The notes: generated by a model from the letters alone, not told the origin. Shown: positions 17,847-26,741, counted from the stretch's first letter. The stretch: DNA of 64,000 nt from Rhodospirillales bacterium Ga0074136 (GCA_001464375.1 LNEW01000145.1:124001-188000), one strand, 5' to 3'. Numbers and translations: made by a program.

Positions 17847-18983
17847 ATGGAGACGCGCATGCGGGGCAAGGCGGTCATCGCCGGCATTGGCCACACGGCC
17901 TTCGGCAAGCAACCTGGGCGCGATACGGTCGCGCTGAACGTCGAGGCCTGCCGCCGCGCACTCGAGGATGCGCGCGTGCCGAAGGACGCGGTGGATGCGG
18001 TCTTCGTCAAGACGCCGACCTCGCAGCGCGAATTGATGTACGGGCAGAAGCTGGCGGAGGCGCTCGGCGTGCAGCCGCGCATGGGCTGTGCGCTGGACCA
18101 GGGCGGGGCCGCGAACATCACCGGCATCATGCTGGCGGTCATGGCGATCGAGGCGGGGCAGTGCGAGGTCGCGCTGTGCTGCTACGCCGACAATCCGCGC
18201 AGCGGCAGCCGGCAGGTCTATGCACGCCCGCGCGGCGATGATGCGGCCTATGGCTGGTTCTCGACCGCGGCCGGCTACGCGATGATCCACCAGGCCTATG
18301 CGCAGCGATACAAGCCGCCGCCCGAGGCCTTCGGCGCGGTCGCCGTCGCCTGCCGGGCGAATGGCGCCGCCAACCCGCATGCTCAGCTGCGCAAGCCGAT
18401 CACCATGGACGACTATCTCGCAGCGCCCTGGGTCGTCGAGCCGCTGCGCCGCGATGATTGCTGCCTCGTCTCGGACGGCGCCGCCGCCGTCGTGGTGATG
18501 AGCGCGAAGCGCGCGCGCGAACTCGGCGTGCCCGCGCCGGTGCCGATCCTCGGCTTCGGCCAGGGCCAGTCATCCTGGGAAATCACGCTGCGCCCCGACC
18601 TCACCACCACCGAGGCGAAGCGCGCGGCGGCCACCGCCTTCGCCATGGCGGGCGTCGGACCGAAGGATGTGAAGGTGGCGCAGATCTACGACTGCTTCAC
18701 GGTCACGGTGCTGATGACGCTGGAGGATTACGGCTTCTGCCCGCCGGGCGGCGCGGCGGATTTCGTGCGCGACGGGCGCATCGCGATCGGCGGCGACCTG
18801 CCGGTCAACACCAGCGGCGGGCTGCTGTCCGAGACCGGCATGCCGGGCCTGCAGCTGGTGCTGGAGGGCGTGCGGCAGATCCGTGGCACCGCCGTCTCGC
18901 AGGTGAAGGGCGCCGATGTCGCGCTGGTCACCAACCAGGGCGGCACCATGCACACCCACGCCACGCTGATCCTGGGGGGCTGA
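17847..18983 (+). CDS. Thiolase-like protein (SCP2/Ltp2-type), catalytic Cys absent
   Basis: 378 residues of the thiolase fold, in the group annotated as lipid-transfer/acetyl-CoA acetyltransferase-like proteins. The nucleophilic-Cys loop of true thiolases is replaced by DQGGAANITG (84-93), and the GHP motif by LPVNTSGGLLSETGMPG, so ordinary thiolysis is unlikely. YDCFTVTVLMTLEDYGF is well conserved in this subgroup. The adjacent DUF35 gene is the typical partner; Ltp2-DUF35 complexes are known acyl-CoA retro-aldolases, so this is my best guess. A GTG at 17829 overlapping the Bug stop would also be possible; ATG 17847 with GGGCAGGGA before it looks better. Confidence 0.82.
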   Translation: METRMRGKAVIAGIGHTAFGKQPGRDTVALNVEACRRALEDARVPKDAVDAVFVKTPTSQRELMYGQKLAEALGVQPRMGCALDQGGAANITGIMLAVMAIEAGQCEVALCCYADNPRSGSRQVYARPRGDDAAYGWFSTAAGYAMIHQAYAQRYKPPPEAFGAVAVACRANGAANPHAQLRKPITMDDYLAAPWVVEPLRRDDCCLVSDGAAAVVVMSAKRARELGVPAPVPILGFGQGQSSWEITLRPDLTTTEAKRAAATAFAMAGVGPKDVKVAQIYDCFTVTVLMTLEDYGFCPPGGAADFVRDGRIAIGGDLPVNTSGGLLSETGMPGLQLVLEGVRQIRGTAVSQVKGADVALVTNQGGTMHTHATLILGG

Positions 18984-18986
18984 GAG

Positions 18987-19382
18987 ATGGACTATCCCTT
19001 GCCACAGGTCACGCCGCTGACCGAACCCTTCTGGGGCGCGCTGCGCCGCGGCCGCATCGCCTTCCAGGCCTGCGCCTGCGGCCATCGCTGGCTACCGGCG
19101 CGCGAGGCCTGCCCGCGCTGCCTCGGCACCGATCACCGCTGGGAAGACGGCTCCGGCCGCGCGCAGGTGGTGAGCTGGGTCGTCTACCACACGGCGCATC
19201 ACGACGCCTTCAAGGACCGCGTGCCCTACAACGTCGCCATCGTCGAACTCGCGGAAGGGCCGCGGCTCATCACCAATGTCCGCGCCCCGCATGACACGCT
19301 GCGGGTCGGCATGCCGGTCGTGCTGGCGGTCGAGGAGGAGGCCGGCTTCGCCTTGGCGCGGTTCGCGCCGGCAGCCGCCTGA
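18987..19382 (+). CDS. DUF35 zinc-ribbon/OB-fold protein, partner of thiolase-like protein
   Basis: 131 residues. The N-terminal half has a rubredoxin-like zinc ribbon (CACGHRWLPAREACPRC, residues about 28-44) and the C-terminal half an OB fold (VVSWVVYHTAHHDAF, then LITNVRAPHDTLRVGMPVV). DUF35 proteins bind thiolase-like or MaoC-like acyl-CoA enzymes and help form the acyl-CoA site. It starts 3 nt after the thiolase-like gene, with GAGAG just before. This pairing occurs again at 34512-36127. Confidence 0.9.
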   Translation: MDYPLPQVTPLTEPFWGALRRGRIAFQACACGHRWLPAREACPRCLGTDHRWEDGSGRAQVVSWVVYHTAHHDAFKDRVPYNVAIVELAEGPRLITNVRAPHDTLRVGMPVVLAVEEEAGFALARFAPAAA

Positions 19383-19400
19383 GCAGACGGGAGATCGACG

Positions 19401-20384
19401 ATGCACCACAAACGCGCCGTGCCGCGCCGCGTTCTGCTTGGCATGCTCGCGGCCGCGGGCCTGCCGCGCGCCGCCAGCGCGCAGGCCTGGCCCTCGCGCC
19501 CCATTCGCTTGATCGTCGCCTTCGGCGCCGGCAGCGGCAGCGACATCCGCGCCCGACTGATCGGCGATCGGCTGGCGGCCGGTCTGGGCCAGCCCGTGGT
19601 GATCGACAACCGCGGCGGTGCCAACGGCTTCCTCGCCGCCGAGGCGGTCGCCCGCGCGCGCCCCGACGGCTACACGCTGCTGTTCACGTCGAACAGCACC
19701 CATGCTGCAAACCCGGCGCTGTTCCGCCGCCTGCCCTACGATCCGATCGGCGACTTCGAGCCGGTGGCGATGATCGGCGAGACGCCGCTCATCATCGTGG
19801 TGAACAACGACCTGCCGGTGCGCGACCTCGCCGGGTTCGTGGCCTATGCCAAGGCCAATCCCGGCCGGCTCAATTACGCCAGCGGCAATACCTCGTCCCG
19901 CGTCGGGGCGGAGATGTTCAAGATCGCGACCGGCGTCGACATGACATTCGTCAGCTACCGATCCAACGCGCAGGGCATCACCGACGTCATCGCCGGCAAT
20001 CCGCAGGTGATGTTCTCCGATGCGACCGTCGGCATCCCGCAGGTGCGCGAAGGCCGCGTGCGCGCGATCGGCATCACCGGCAAGCAGCCGATCCGCGCCT
20101 TGCCCGGCGTGCCGACGGTGGAGGCCGCGCTGGGCCTGCCCGGCTTCGCGATCCATTCCTGGAGCGCGGTCTTCGCCCCGGCCGGCACGCCGGCCGAGAT
20201 CGTGGCGAAGCTCAACACCGAAATCCGCGCGATCCTCGCGCTGCCCGACATCCGCGCGCGCATGGAGGAGGAAGGCACCGAAGTCCCGCCACTCGATTCC
20301 GCGGGCGTCGGGCGCTTCGTGGTGGCCGAGATCGCGAAGTGGCGGCGCGTGGTCGCGCAGGCGGGCATCGAGGTCGCGCCATGA
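19401..20384 (+). CDS. Bug-family (TctC-like) receptor
   Basis: 327 residues with a signal peptide (PRRVLLGMLAAAGLPRAASAQ) and mature start AWPSRPIRLIVAFGAG. The segments GQPVVIDNRGGANGFLAAEA, YDPIGDFEPVAMIGE and SYRSNAQGITDVIAGNPQVMF are the usual Bug landmarks. The ligand loop here is AFGAGSGSDIRARLIG, different from the PGG type in its neighbours, so the ligand may differ. It overlaps the next gene, a CoA-transferase, by 4 nt (ATGA), which ties binding protein and CoA activation together. An 18-bp gap separates it from the DUF35 gene. Confidence 0.92.
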   Translation: MHHKRAVPRRVLLGMLAAAGLPRAASAQAWPSRPIRLIVAFGAGSGSDIRARLIGDRLAAGLGQPVVIDNRGGANGFLAAEAVARARPDGYTLLFTSNSTHAANPALFRRLPYDPIGDFEPVAMIGETPLIIVVNNDLPVRDLAGFVAYAKANPGRLNYASGNTSSRVGAEMFKIATGVDMTFVSYRSNAQGITDVIAGNPQVMFSDATVGIPQVREGRVRAIGITGKQPIRALPGVPTVEAALGLPGFAIHSWSAVFAPAGTPAEIVAKLNTEIRAILALPDIRARMEEEGTEVPPLDSAGVGRFVVAEIAKWRRVVAQAGIEVAP

Positions 20385-21502
20385 CCATCCTGGCGGGCAT
20401 CCGCGTCGTGGAGATCGGCCAGGTCCTGGCCGGGCCTTTCGCCGGCGCGATCCTGGCCGATCTCGACGCGGAGGTGGTGAAGGTCGAGAAGCCCGGTGGC
20501 GGCGACGATGCGCGCAACATGGGGCTGGCCTTCCGCCATGGCGACAGCCTGACCTTCCACGAGGTCAACCGCGGCAAGTCGTCGGTGGTGCTCGACCTGC
20601 GGCAGGCGGACGGCGTCGCGGCGCTGCACGCGCTGCTGAACGATGCGGACATCCTGGTCCACAACATGCGCCCGGGCGTGCCGGAGCAGCTCGGCATCGA
20701 TCCGGAGGCCGTGACGGCGCGACACCCGCGGTTGATCTACTGCGCCATGTCGGCCTTCGGCCATGTCGGCCCGCTGTCGATGCGGCCGGGCTACGAGCCG
20801 CTGCTGCAGGCCTTCGCCGGGCTGTGTTCCATCAATGGTGCGCCGGAGGGTCCGATGGCGCGCATCGGCGCCTCGGTGGTCGATCTCGGCACCGGCATGT
20901 GGACGGTGATCGGCGCGCTCGCCGCCCTGCAGCGGCGTGAACGCACGGGGCGTGGCGGCGTGGTCAACACCTCGTTGTTCGAGACGGCGCTGACCTGGGC
21001 CGGCCAGCGGTTCAACGCCTATGTCAACGAAGGGCGTATCCCCGAGCGGTCGGCGACGGGGCATGCCAACCTGGTGCCCTACCAGGCCTTCGAAACGGCG
21101 GATGCGCCGCTGATGATCTGCTGCGGCAATGACAGGCTGTTTGCACGGCTGGCGGAAGCACTCGGCCGGCCGGACTGGGCGACGGATCCGCGCTTCGCAA
21201 GCAATCGCGGCCGGCTGGCCAATCGCACCGAAATGGTCGCCCAGATCGGCGCCGCGCTGGCCGCAGCACCGCGCGCCGAATGGATGGCGAAGCTCACCGC
21301 CGCGGCCATCCCGAACGGGCCCATGAACACCATCGCCGAAGTGGCGGCGGAAGCGCAGACCGCCGCCATCGGCTTGCTGCAGAAGGTGCCCGGCGAGGAT
21401 TTCAGCCTGCTCGGCCTGCCGATCTCCTTCGATGGCGAACGCCCCGCCATCCGCGCGGGTGCGCCGCGCCTGGGGGTAGCACCTGCCGCATCGACCGCGT
21501 GA
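20381..21502 (+). CDS. CaiB/BaiF (class III) CoA-transferase, Glu at the catalytic Asp position
   Basis: 373 residues. N-terminal ILAGIRVVEIGQVLAGPFAG and EVVKVEKPGGGDDARNMG and the middle LFETALTWAGQRFNAYVNEG are class III features. In formyl-CoA transferase-type enzymes the segment before QAFAG carries the catalytic Asp; here it reads RPGYEPLLQAFAG, with Glu in that place, unlike the other three copies in this window. It may still form an acyl-glutamate intermediate or use another residue. ATG 20381 overlaps the preceding Bug gene; a longer frame to 20339 runs inside that gene and is not used. Another Bug gene follows at 30 bp. Confidence 0.9.
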   Translation: MTILAGIRVVEIGQVLAGPFAGAILADLDAEVVKVEKPGGGDDARNMGLAFRHGDSLTFHEVNRGKSSVVLDLRQADGVAALHALLNDADILVHNMRPGVPEQLGIDPEAVTARHPRLIYCAMSAFGHVGPLSMRPGYEPLLQAFAGLCSINGAPEGPMARIGASVVDLGTGMWTVIGALAALQRRERTGRGGVVNTSLFETALTWAGQRFNAYVNEGRIPERSATGHANLVPYQAFETADAPLMICCGNDRLFARLAEALGRPDWATDPRFASNRGRLANRTEMVAQIGAALAAAPRAEWMAKLTAAAIPNGPMNTIAEVAAEAQTAAIGLLQKVPGEDFSLLGLPISFDGERPAIRAGAPRLGVAPAASTA

Positions 21503-21532
21503 ACTGGGTTTGATCCGCATGGGAGGAAGGGC

Positions 21533-22510
21533 ATGAAAACGTCACGCCGTACTGTGCTCACCGCTGCCGCCGGGGTGCTCGGCAACCGCGGCGCGGCCGC
21601 GCAGGCCGATTTCCCGAACCGCGCGCTGCGTCTCATCGTCGCCTTCCCGCCGGGCAGCATCAACGATGTATCCGCCCGGTTGATCGCGCCCGAGATGGGA
21701 AGGCAGCTCGGCCAGTCGGTCGTGGTGGAGAACCGCAGCGGTGCCGGCGGCCTGGTGGGGACCGAGGCGGTGGTGCGCGCCCCGCCGGACGGGCACACCA
21801 TCGGAATCGGCACCATGTCCCAGCTGGTGATGAACCTCGCGCTGTATCGGACCATCGCCTTCGACCTGGAACTCGGCGTGGCGCCGATCGGCATGATCTC
21901 GGAGACGCCCTCGGTGCTGGTGGTGCATCCGTCGGTGCCGGTGACGACGCTGGCGGAACTGCTCGCCTATGCGCGCGCCAATCCGGGCAAGCTGAACTAC
22001 GCCTCGGCCGGCAATGGATCGATCAACCATGTCGGCACCGAGCACTTCATGGCGCTGGCCGGCATCCAGATGACACACATCCCCTACCGCGGTGCTGGTC
22101 CGGCGCAGAACGACCTGGTGGCCGGCAAGGTGGACCTGGCCTTCGATTCCGGCCCGGCCTGCGTCGCGCATGTGCAGGCGGGACGGCTGCGCGCGCTGGC
22201 CGTCTCCTTCCGCCGCCGATCGCGGCAACTGCCGGAGGTGCCGTTGTTCGCGGAAGCGGGGATGCCGAACTACGCGAACAACAGCTGGAACCTCCTGATG
22301 GCGCCGTCGGGTACGCCGTCGCCGGTGATGGTGCGGCTCAATGCCGCACTGAATGCGACGCTCATGGATCCCGAGACCCGCGCCCGCTTCGAGGCTGGCG
22401 GCACCGAGGTGGCGGTCGACACGACTCCCGAGGCTGCCGCGCGCTTCGTCGCGGCGCAGCGCGCGACATGGGTACCGGTGGCGCGTGGCCTCGGCCTGGT
22501 TCTCAACTGA
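21533..22510 (+). CDS. Bug-family (TctC-like) receptor
   Basis: 325 residues. It begins MKTSRRTVLTAAAGVLGNRG, a twin-arginine-like signal, then ADFPNRALRLIVAFPPGSIN. Bug landmarks: GQSVVVENRSGAGGLVGTE, PYRGAGPAQNDLVAGKVDLAF, then MAPSGTPSPVMVRLNAALN. AGGAAG before ATG 21533 is the ribosome site. Last gene of the plus-strand operon that begins at 13673; the convergent M24 gene ends 20 bp further on. The third Bug receptor of this one operon suggests several related ligands or a duplicated module. Confidence 0.92.
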   Translation: MKTSRRTVLTAAAGVLGNRGAAAQADFPNRALRLIVAFPPGSINDVSARLIAPEMGRQLGQSVVVENRSGAGGLVGTEAVVRAPPDGHTIGIGTMSQLVMNLALYRTIAFDLELGVAPIGMISETPSVLVVHPSVPVTTLAELLAYARANPGKLNYASAGNGSINHVGTEHFMALAGIQMTHIPYRGAGPAQNDLVAGKVDLAFDSGPACVAHVQAGRLRALAVSFRRRSRQLPEVPLFAEAGMPNYANNSWNLLMAPSGTPSPVMVRLNAALNATLMDPETRARFEAGGTEVAVDTTPEAAARFVAAQRATWVPVARGLGLVLN

Positions 22511-22529
22511 ACGATGATCGCAGCGTCCG

Positions 22530-23690
22530 TCACCCGCGGATCGCGATCTCCCGCGGTACCTTCGACAGTAATTCGAACCCCGTCGCGGTGACGATGACGT
22601 TGTCGATGATGCGCGCGCCGATCCGTTCCTCGTGGATGAACACCGGCGGTTCGATCGTCACCACCATTCCGGCGCGCAGCACCGATTTGGACCCGCCGAA
22701 CAGGTTGATCGTCGGGTCGCCCCAGGAGGGCGGGAAGCCCGGCACCAGCCCGTAGCCGGAGGTATGCAGCCGGTAGCGATCGAGGCCCGCCGCGGCGATG
22801 ACGCGCTTCGCCGCCTCGTGCGGCACGACCGCGGGCACGCCGTCGCGGATCTCGGCGAGCATGGCGTCGCTTGCCGCGCGCACCACGGCGAGGATCTCCT
22901 TCACCCGCGGGGAGGGCTCGCCCAGGCTGAACTGGCGGCCCAACGTCGCGGTGTAGCGGTGGAAGGCGGCGCCGACCTCGACCGTGCCGGCATCGCCGCG
23001 CGCCATGCGCCGCTGCGTCGGGCCGCCGATCGGATAGCAGAGCCGATCGCCGGTCACGAGGTTCATCTGGCTCGCCGGCAGGGTGCAGCCCGAGGACAGC
23101 AGCGCGTGATGGACGGCCGCTGCCAATTCGAGTTCCATCACGCCGTCACGGATGGCGGCAAATAGCGCCTCCATCGCGGCGTCGCCACGCTGCGCGGCCG
23201 CACGCACATAATCGAGCTCGGCCGGCGACTTCACCGCCTTCAATTCGTGGATTAGGTTCGACGGCTCGGCCACGAGCGCGGCGCCGAGCAGGTCGCGGAT
23301 GCGCGTGTAGTGCTGGGGGTGCAGGTAGACACCCGGCACCTCCATGCCCACGCGCGCGTTCAGCAGGCCCTTGTCGCGCAGGATTCGCGCGAAGACCTCG
23401 ATCGGATCCTCGGGTTCCGGTCCGGCCCAGCCGATCACCTCGTCCGCGCGGCTGTCGTCCTGCCATTCGGCGACGTCGGTGCCGTTGGTCAGCATGATGA
23501 GCGGTCGGTCGTCCGCCGCGACGAACAGGCATTGGAAGGCGCGGTAGGATTTCACCTCGCCGCCGGTCAGCCAGAGGATCGAGACCGGATGGAACAGCAC
23601 CATCCAGTCGAGCCCGGCGGCAGCGACGGCGCGGCGCGCGCGCGCCAGGCGATCGGCGAACTCGGCATCGGTGAAGTCGTGCTTGGACAT
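22530..23690 (-). CDS. M24-fold (creatinase/ectoine hydrolase-like) hydrolase without metal ligands
   Basis: 386 residues: N-terminal creatinase-N domain (about 1-150) and C-terminal pita-bread domain. In metallopeptidases of this family two Asp, one His and two Glu bind two metals. Here the first Asp position reads GTVEVGAAF, the second YTATLGR, and the last Glu is Ile in RIIDNVIV; only the Glu of TIEPP remains. Creatinase and DoeA-type ectoine hydrolases also work without the metal pair, and the GYGLVPGFPPSWGDPT segment resembles DoeA. So this is likely a C-N hydrolase acting on a small amide/guanidine-like compound rather than a prolidase. ATG 23690 chosen; upstream sequence is not protein-like. 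Divergent from a luciferase-like monooxygenase gene. Confidence 0.82.
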   Translation of the reverse strand: MSKHDFTDAEFADRLARARRAVAAAGLDWMVLFHPVSILWLTGGEVKSYRAFQCLFVAADDRPLIMLTNGTDVAEWQDDSRADEVIGWAGPEPEDPIEVFARILRDKGLLNARVGMEVPGVYLHPQHYTRIRDLLGAALVAEPSNLIHELKAVKSPAELDYVRAAAQRGDAAMEALFAAIRDGVMELELAAAVHHALLSSGCTLPASQMNLVTGDRLCYPIGGPTQRRMARGDAGTVEVGAAFHRYTATLGRQFSLGEPSPRVKEILAVVRAASDAMLAEIRDGVPAVVPHEAAKRVIAAAGLDRYRLHTSGYGLVPGFPPSWGDPTINLFGGSKSVLRAGMVVTIEPPVFIHEERIGARIIDNVIVTATGFELLSKVPREIAIRG

Positions 23691-23807
23691 CGCGGCATCC
23701 TCCTCGGCACTGCATGCTAGGGCGCCGGGCCGCGAACGCGAAAGGGGGCTAGACGCCTGGGCCTGCGCTGCTAGCCTTTCCATGTTCGATAGGAGGGCGT
23801 GCGCCGC
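23691..23807. promoter_or_regulatory. Divergent promoter region, M24 hydrolase / monooxygenase
   Basis: This 117-bp gap separates two outward-facing genes. It contains an imperfect inverted repeat with outer arms GGCTAG (23747-23752) and CTAGCC (23771-23776), a possible regulator site. AGGAGGG at 23791-23797 is a strong ribosome site at the proper distance from ATG 23808. No clear -35/-10 pair. Confidence 0.35.
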
Positions 23808-24872
23808 ATGAAGTTCGGCCTGATGACCCAGCTGCAACTCCCGCGGCCCTGGACCGAGACCTCCGAACGCGAGGCTTTCTGGAACTGCATCGACCAGGCA
23901 GTCGCCGGCGAGCAGGCAGGCTTCTCGAATTTCTGGATCACCGAGCAGCACTTCTTCGAGGAGATCGGGCATTGCCCGACGCCGGAGATGGTGCTGGCCG
24001 CGATCAGCCAGCGCACGACGACGATGCGGCTCGGGTTCTCGGTCATCCTGGTGCCGGTGCACAACCCGTTCTTCGTGGCCGAGCGCGTGGCTACGCTTGA
24101 TGTGCTGAGCAACGGGCGCTGCGAATTCGGCGCCGGGCGCGGCACCACGCCCTATGTCGTGGAGGGGCTCGGCTTCGATCCCGCCAAGGGCCGGGACATG
24201 GGGCGCGAGGCGCTCGAAGCCGTGCTGCGGATGTTCGAGAACCACCTCTTCCCCGGCTACAAGGGCGAGTACTACGACCTCAAGGCGCGCCACGTGATCC
24301 CCCGCCCGATCCAGCGGCCGCACCCGCCGCTCTGGGTCGCCGCCTCGGCGCTCGATTCCTGGCACTATGCCGGGCTGCAAGGCTTCGGCTGCATCGGCGT
24401 TACCCGCAATACGCCCGAGGAAACGGCGCCCTTCGTCAAGGCGTATCGCGACGCCATCGCGAAGGCCGATGCCTCGACCCTGGTCGCGCGCGTGCCGAAC
24501 AACCGGACCGGCGTCTTCGCCATCGGCGTGGTGGATGATGACGACGCGCGTGGCCGGGCGGTCGGCTGCGCCGCCGCGCGCTGGTACTACGGCGACAATG
24601 ATGCCGAGTTGAACAAGGTACGCTTCGCCACCGATGGCGGGCTGAACCGCGTCACCGACAAGGTCGCGAGCCGTAGCGACGACCAGCTCATCGAGGACGC
24701 GATGGCGATCGGCGGCAATCCCGACACGGTGTGCCGGCAGGTCGAGAAATGGGCGAAGATCGGCATCGACCAGTTCAATTTCTTCCTGCAGGCGGGCCAC
24801 ACCACCCATGCGCAGGTGATGCGGTCCATCGAGCTCATCGGCAAGCATGTGATCCCGCGCTTCGGCACCTGA
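23808..24872 (+). CDS. LLM-class (bacterial luciferase-like) flavin-dependent oxidoreductase
   Basis: 354 residues, TIM-barrel FMNH2/F420-type enzyme. MKFGLMTQLQLPRP opens the barrel; NFWITEQHFFE, NPFFVAERVATLDVLSNGR and the GAGRGT phosphate loop are typical of the luciferase family. ATG 23808 is preferred over GTG 23799 because AGGAGGG is only 1 nt from the GTG. It is followed 31 bp later by an SsuA/TauA-like binding protein, ATPase and permease, an arrangement known from alkanesulfonate use (SsuD with SsuABC) and other monooxygenase-import systems. No reductase gene is next to it. Sulfonate, nitrilotriacetate-like or other substrates are all possible. Confidence 0.88.
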   Translation: MKFGLMTQLQLPRPWTETSEREAFWNCIDQAVAGEQAGFSNFWITEQHFFEEIGHCPTPEMVLAAISQRTTTMRLGFSVILVPVHNPFFVAERVATLDVLSNGRCEFGAGRGTTPYVVEGLGFDPAKGRDMGREALEAVLRMFENHLFPGYKGEYYDLKARHVIPRPIQRPHPPLWVAASALDSWHYAGLQGFGCIGVTRNTPEETAPFVKAYRDAIAKADASTLVARVPNNRTGVFAIGVVDDDDARGRAVGCAAARWYYGDNDAELNKVRFATDGGLNRVTDKVASRSDDQLIEDAMAIGGNPDTVCRQVEKWAKIGIDQFNFFLQAGHTTHAQVMRSIELIGKHVIPRFGT

Positions 24873-24903
24873 CCGGGCGCGTTCCACGCTAGGGAGACGG
24901 GCG

Positions 24904-25971
24904 ATGATCGGCTTCACGCGACGGGGACTGGCGGGCGGCACGCTGGCGGCGGCCGCATTCGGTGGCGCACGGCGGGGCAGCGCGCAGGCGCTGCCGAAGG
25001 TGCGCATCTGGGGCGCCTCGGCAACGGTCGAGGCGTATCACGGCTTCCTGTTCCTCGGCATTCCACTCGGCTTCTACCGCGAACAGGGGGTGGATGCGGA
25101 ATTCGGCACGGCCGCGGGCTCGGCGGCGGCCCTGCAACTGGTCGCCACCAACCAGGCGCAGCTCGGCTACGTCGGCATGGAGACGCTGATCCTCGCCAAG
25201 CAGCGCAACCCGACGCTGCCGGTGACCGCGGTCTTCCTGCAGGACCGCCAGAACATCTACGAGGTGGTGGTGGCGGAGGACAGCCCGATCCGCTCCCTGG
25301 CGGACCTGCGCGGCAAGACGATCGGCGTGGCGAACCTGGCCTCGGGCGCCATTCCCTCGCTGAGGGCGATGCTGGCGGACGCCGGGATCAACCCGCAGAC
25401 CGGGGTGGAGCTGGTGCCGGTCGGCAATGGTGCCGCCGCGGCGGCCGCGCTGCGGGCGGGGCGCGTGCAGGCGCTGTCGCTGTTCCGCGCGCAGCACGCC
25501 ATCATCGAAACGCTGGGCTACAAGCTCCGCTACTTCACGCGCGAACAACCGAGCTCGGCGCTCGTGACCAACACGAATTTCCTGCGCCAGAACCGCGACG
25601 CGATGGCGTCGACGCTGCGCGGCGTCATCGCCGGGTCCATTTTCGCGCAGATCGCCCCCCAGGCGACGGTGCGCGAGCACTGGAAGATGTTCACCCGCCC
25701 GACCGGCATCAGCGAGGAGGAAGCGTTGAACCGCGCCGCCTACGTCCTGCGCCGCGCGTCGGAACTCTGGAAGCGGTGGGACGATCCTGCCGTGAAGTGG
25801 GGCGACATGACGCTGGCGCAGTGGGACGCCATGCAGTCCTTCATGGTGCAGCAGCAGCTGATGGACCGCGCCATCGACAGCAACACGCTGTTCACCACCG
25901 AGCTGATCGAGACCATCAACCGCATGGACACCGCCCCCATCGTCGCGCGCGCCCGCGCAGCCGGTGGATGA
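24904..25971 (+). CDS. ABC transporter substrate-binding protein, NMT1/SsuA type
   Basis: 355 residues. Signal with a twin-arginine-like start (FTRRGLAGGTLAAAAFGG) ending near GSAQA. The mature part matches the NMT1/THI5-TauA/SsuA group: HGFLFLGIPLGFYREQGVDAEF, then GSAAALQLVATNQAQLGYVG and LRGKTIGVANLASGA. Receptors of this kind bind sulfonates, taurine, nitrate or thiamine precursors. Its ATG lies 31 bp after the monooxygenase, and its stop overlaps the ATPase start by 4 nt. Confidence 0.9.
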   Translation: MIGFTRRGLAGGTLAAAAFGGARRGSAQALPKVRIWGASATVEAYHGFLFLGIPLGFYREQGVDAEFGTAAGSAAALQLVATNQAQLGYVGMETLILAKQRNPTLPVTAVFLQDRQNIYEVVVAEDSPIRSLADLRGKTIGVANLASGAIPSLRAMLADAGINPQTGVELVPVGNGAAAAAALRAGRVQALSLFRAQHAIIETLGYKLRYFTREQPSSALVTNTNFLRQNRDAMASTLRGVIAGSIFAQIAPQATVREHWKMFTRPTGISEEEALNRAAYVLRRASELWKRWDDPAVKWGDMTLAQWDAMQSFMVQQQLMDRAIDSNTLFTTELIETINRMDTAPIVARARAAGG

Positions 25972-26741
25972 CGCAGGCTGCGCTCGACATACGCGGCCTC
26001 GGCATGGTGTTCCGCCGGGGCGAGGCCGTGGTGGAAGCACTCGCCTCGGTCGACCTCGCGGTCGGGGATCGTGAGTTCGTCGCCATCGTTGGGCCGTCGG
26101 GGTGCGGCAAGAGCACGCTGCTCAAGCTGGTTACCGGTCTGCGCCGACCGACGCGGGGCACGATCACGCTCCATGGCAGGCCGGTCGACGGACCGCGCAG
26201 CGATGTCGGCATCGTCTTCCAGAGCCCGGTGCTGCTGCCGTGGCGGACGGTGCTCGACAACGTGCTGCTGCCCGCCGACGTACTGCACCTGCCGCGTGCG
26301 CAGTATCGCGACCGCGCGCTCGAACTGCTCGAACTCGTCGGCCTCGGAGGTTTCGCGAAGAACTACCCGCAGGAACTCTCCGGCGGCATGCAGCAGCGCG
26401 CCGCCATCGCCCGCGCGCTGGTGCATGACGCGCCGCTGTTGCTGATGGACGAGCCCTTCGGCGCCCTCGACGCCATGACGCGGGAGCAGATGAACATCGA
26501 ACTCCAGCGCATCTGGGCCGCCAGCCGCAAGACGGTGGTCTTCATCACCCATTCGATCGCCGAGGCGGTCTTTCTCGCCGACCGCATCGTGGTGATGTCC
26601 CCGCGCCCGGGGCGGGTGCTGGAGGTGATCGACAACCCGATGCCGCGCCAGCGCAGCCTGGACGACACGCTCACCCCGGAATTCGGCGAAGTGGTGCGTC
26701 GCGTGCGCGTGCTGCTCGGCGGGCAGGGGGTGGCGCTGTGA
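25968..26741 (+). CDS. ABC transporter ATP-binding protein, SsuB/TauB type
   Basis: 257 residues. Walker A GPSGCGKST (42-50), Q-loop VFQSPVLLPW, signature LSGGMQQRAAIARAL, Walker B LLLMDEPFGALDAMTR and H-loop ITHSI are all intact. The sequence following Walker B and the SPRPGRVLEVI end are typical of the SsuB/TauB group. It powers the permease encoded immediately downstream (GTG start overlapping by 4 nt). Confidence 0.95.
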   Translation: MTQAALDIRGLGMVFRRGEAVVEALASVDLAVGDREFVAIVGPSGCGKSTLLKLVTGLRRPTRGTITLHGRPVDGPRSDVGIVFQSPVLLPWRTVLDNVLLPADVLHLPRAQYRDRALELLELVGLGGFAKNYPQELSGGMQQRAAIARALVHDAPLLLMDEPFGALDAMTREQMNIELQRIWAASRKTVVFITHSIAEAVFLADRIVVMSPRPGRVLEVIDNPMPRQRSLDDTLTPEFGEVVRRVRVLLGGQGVAL

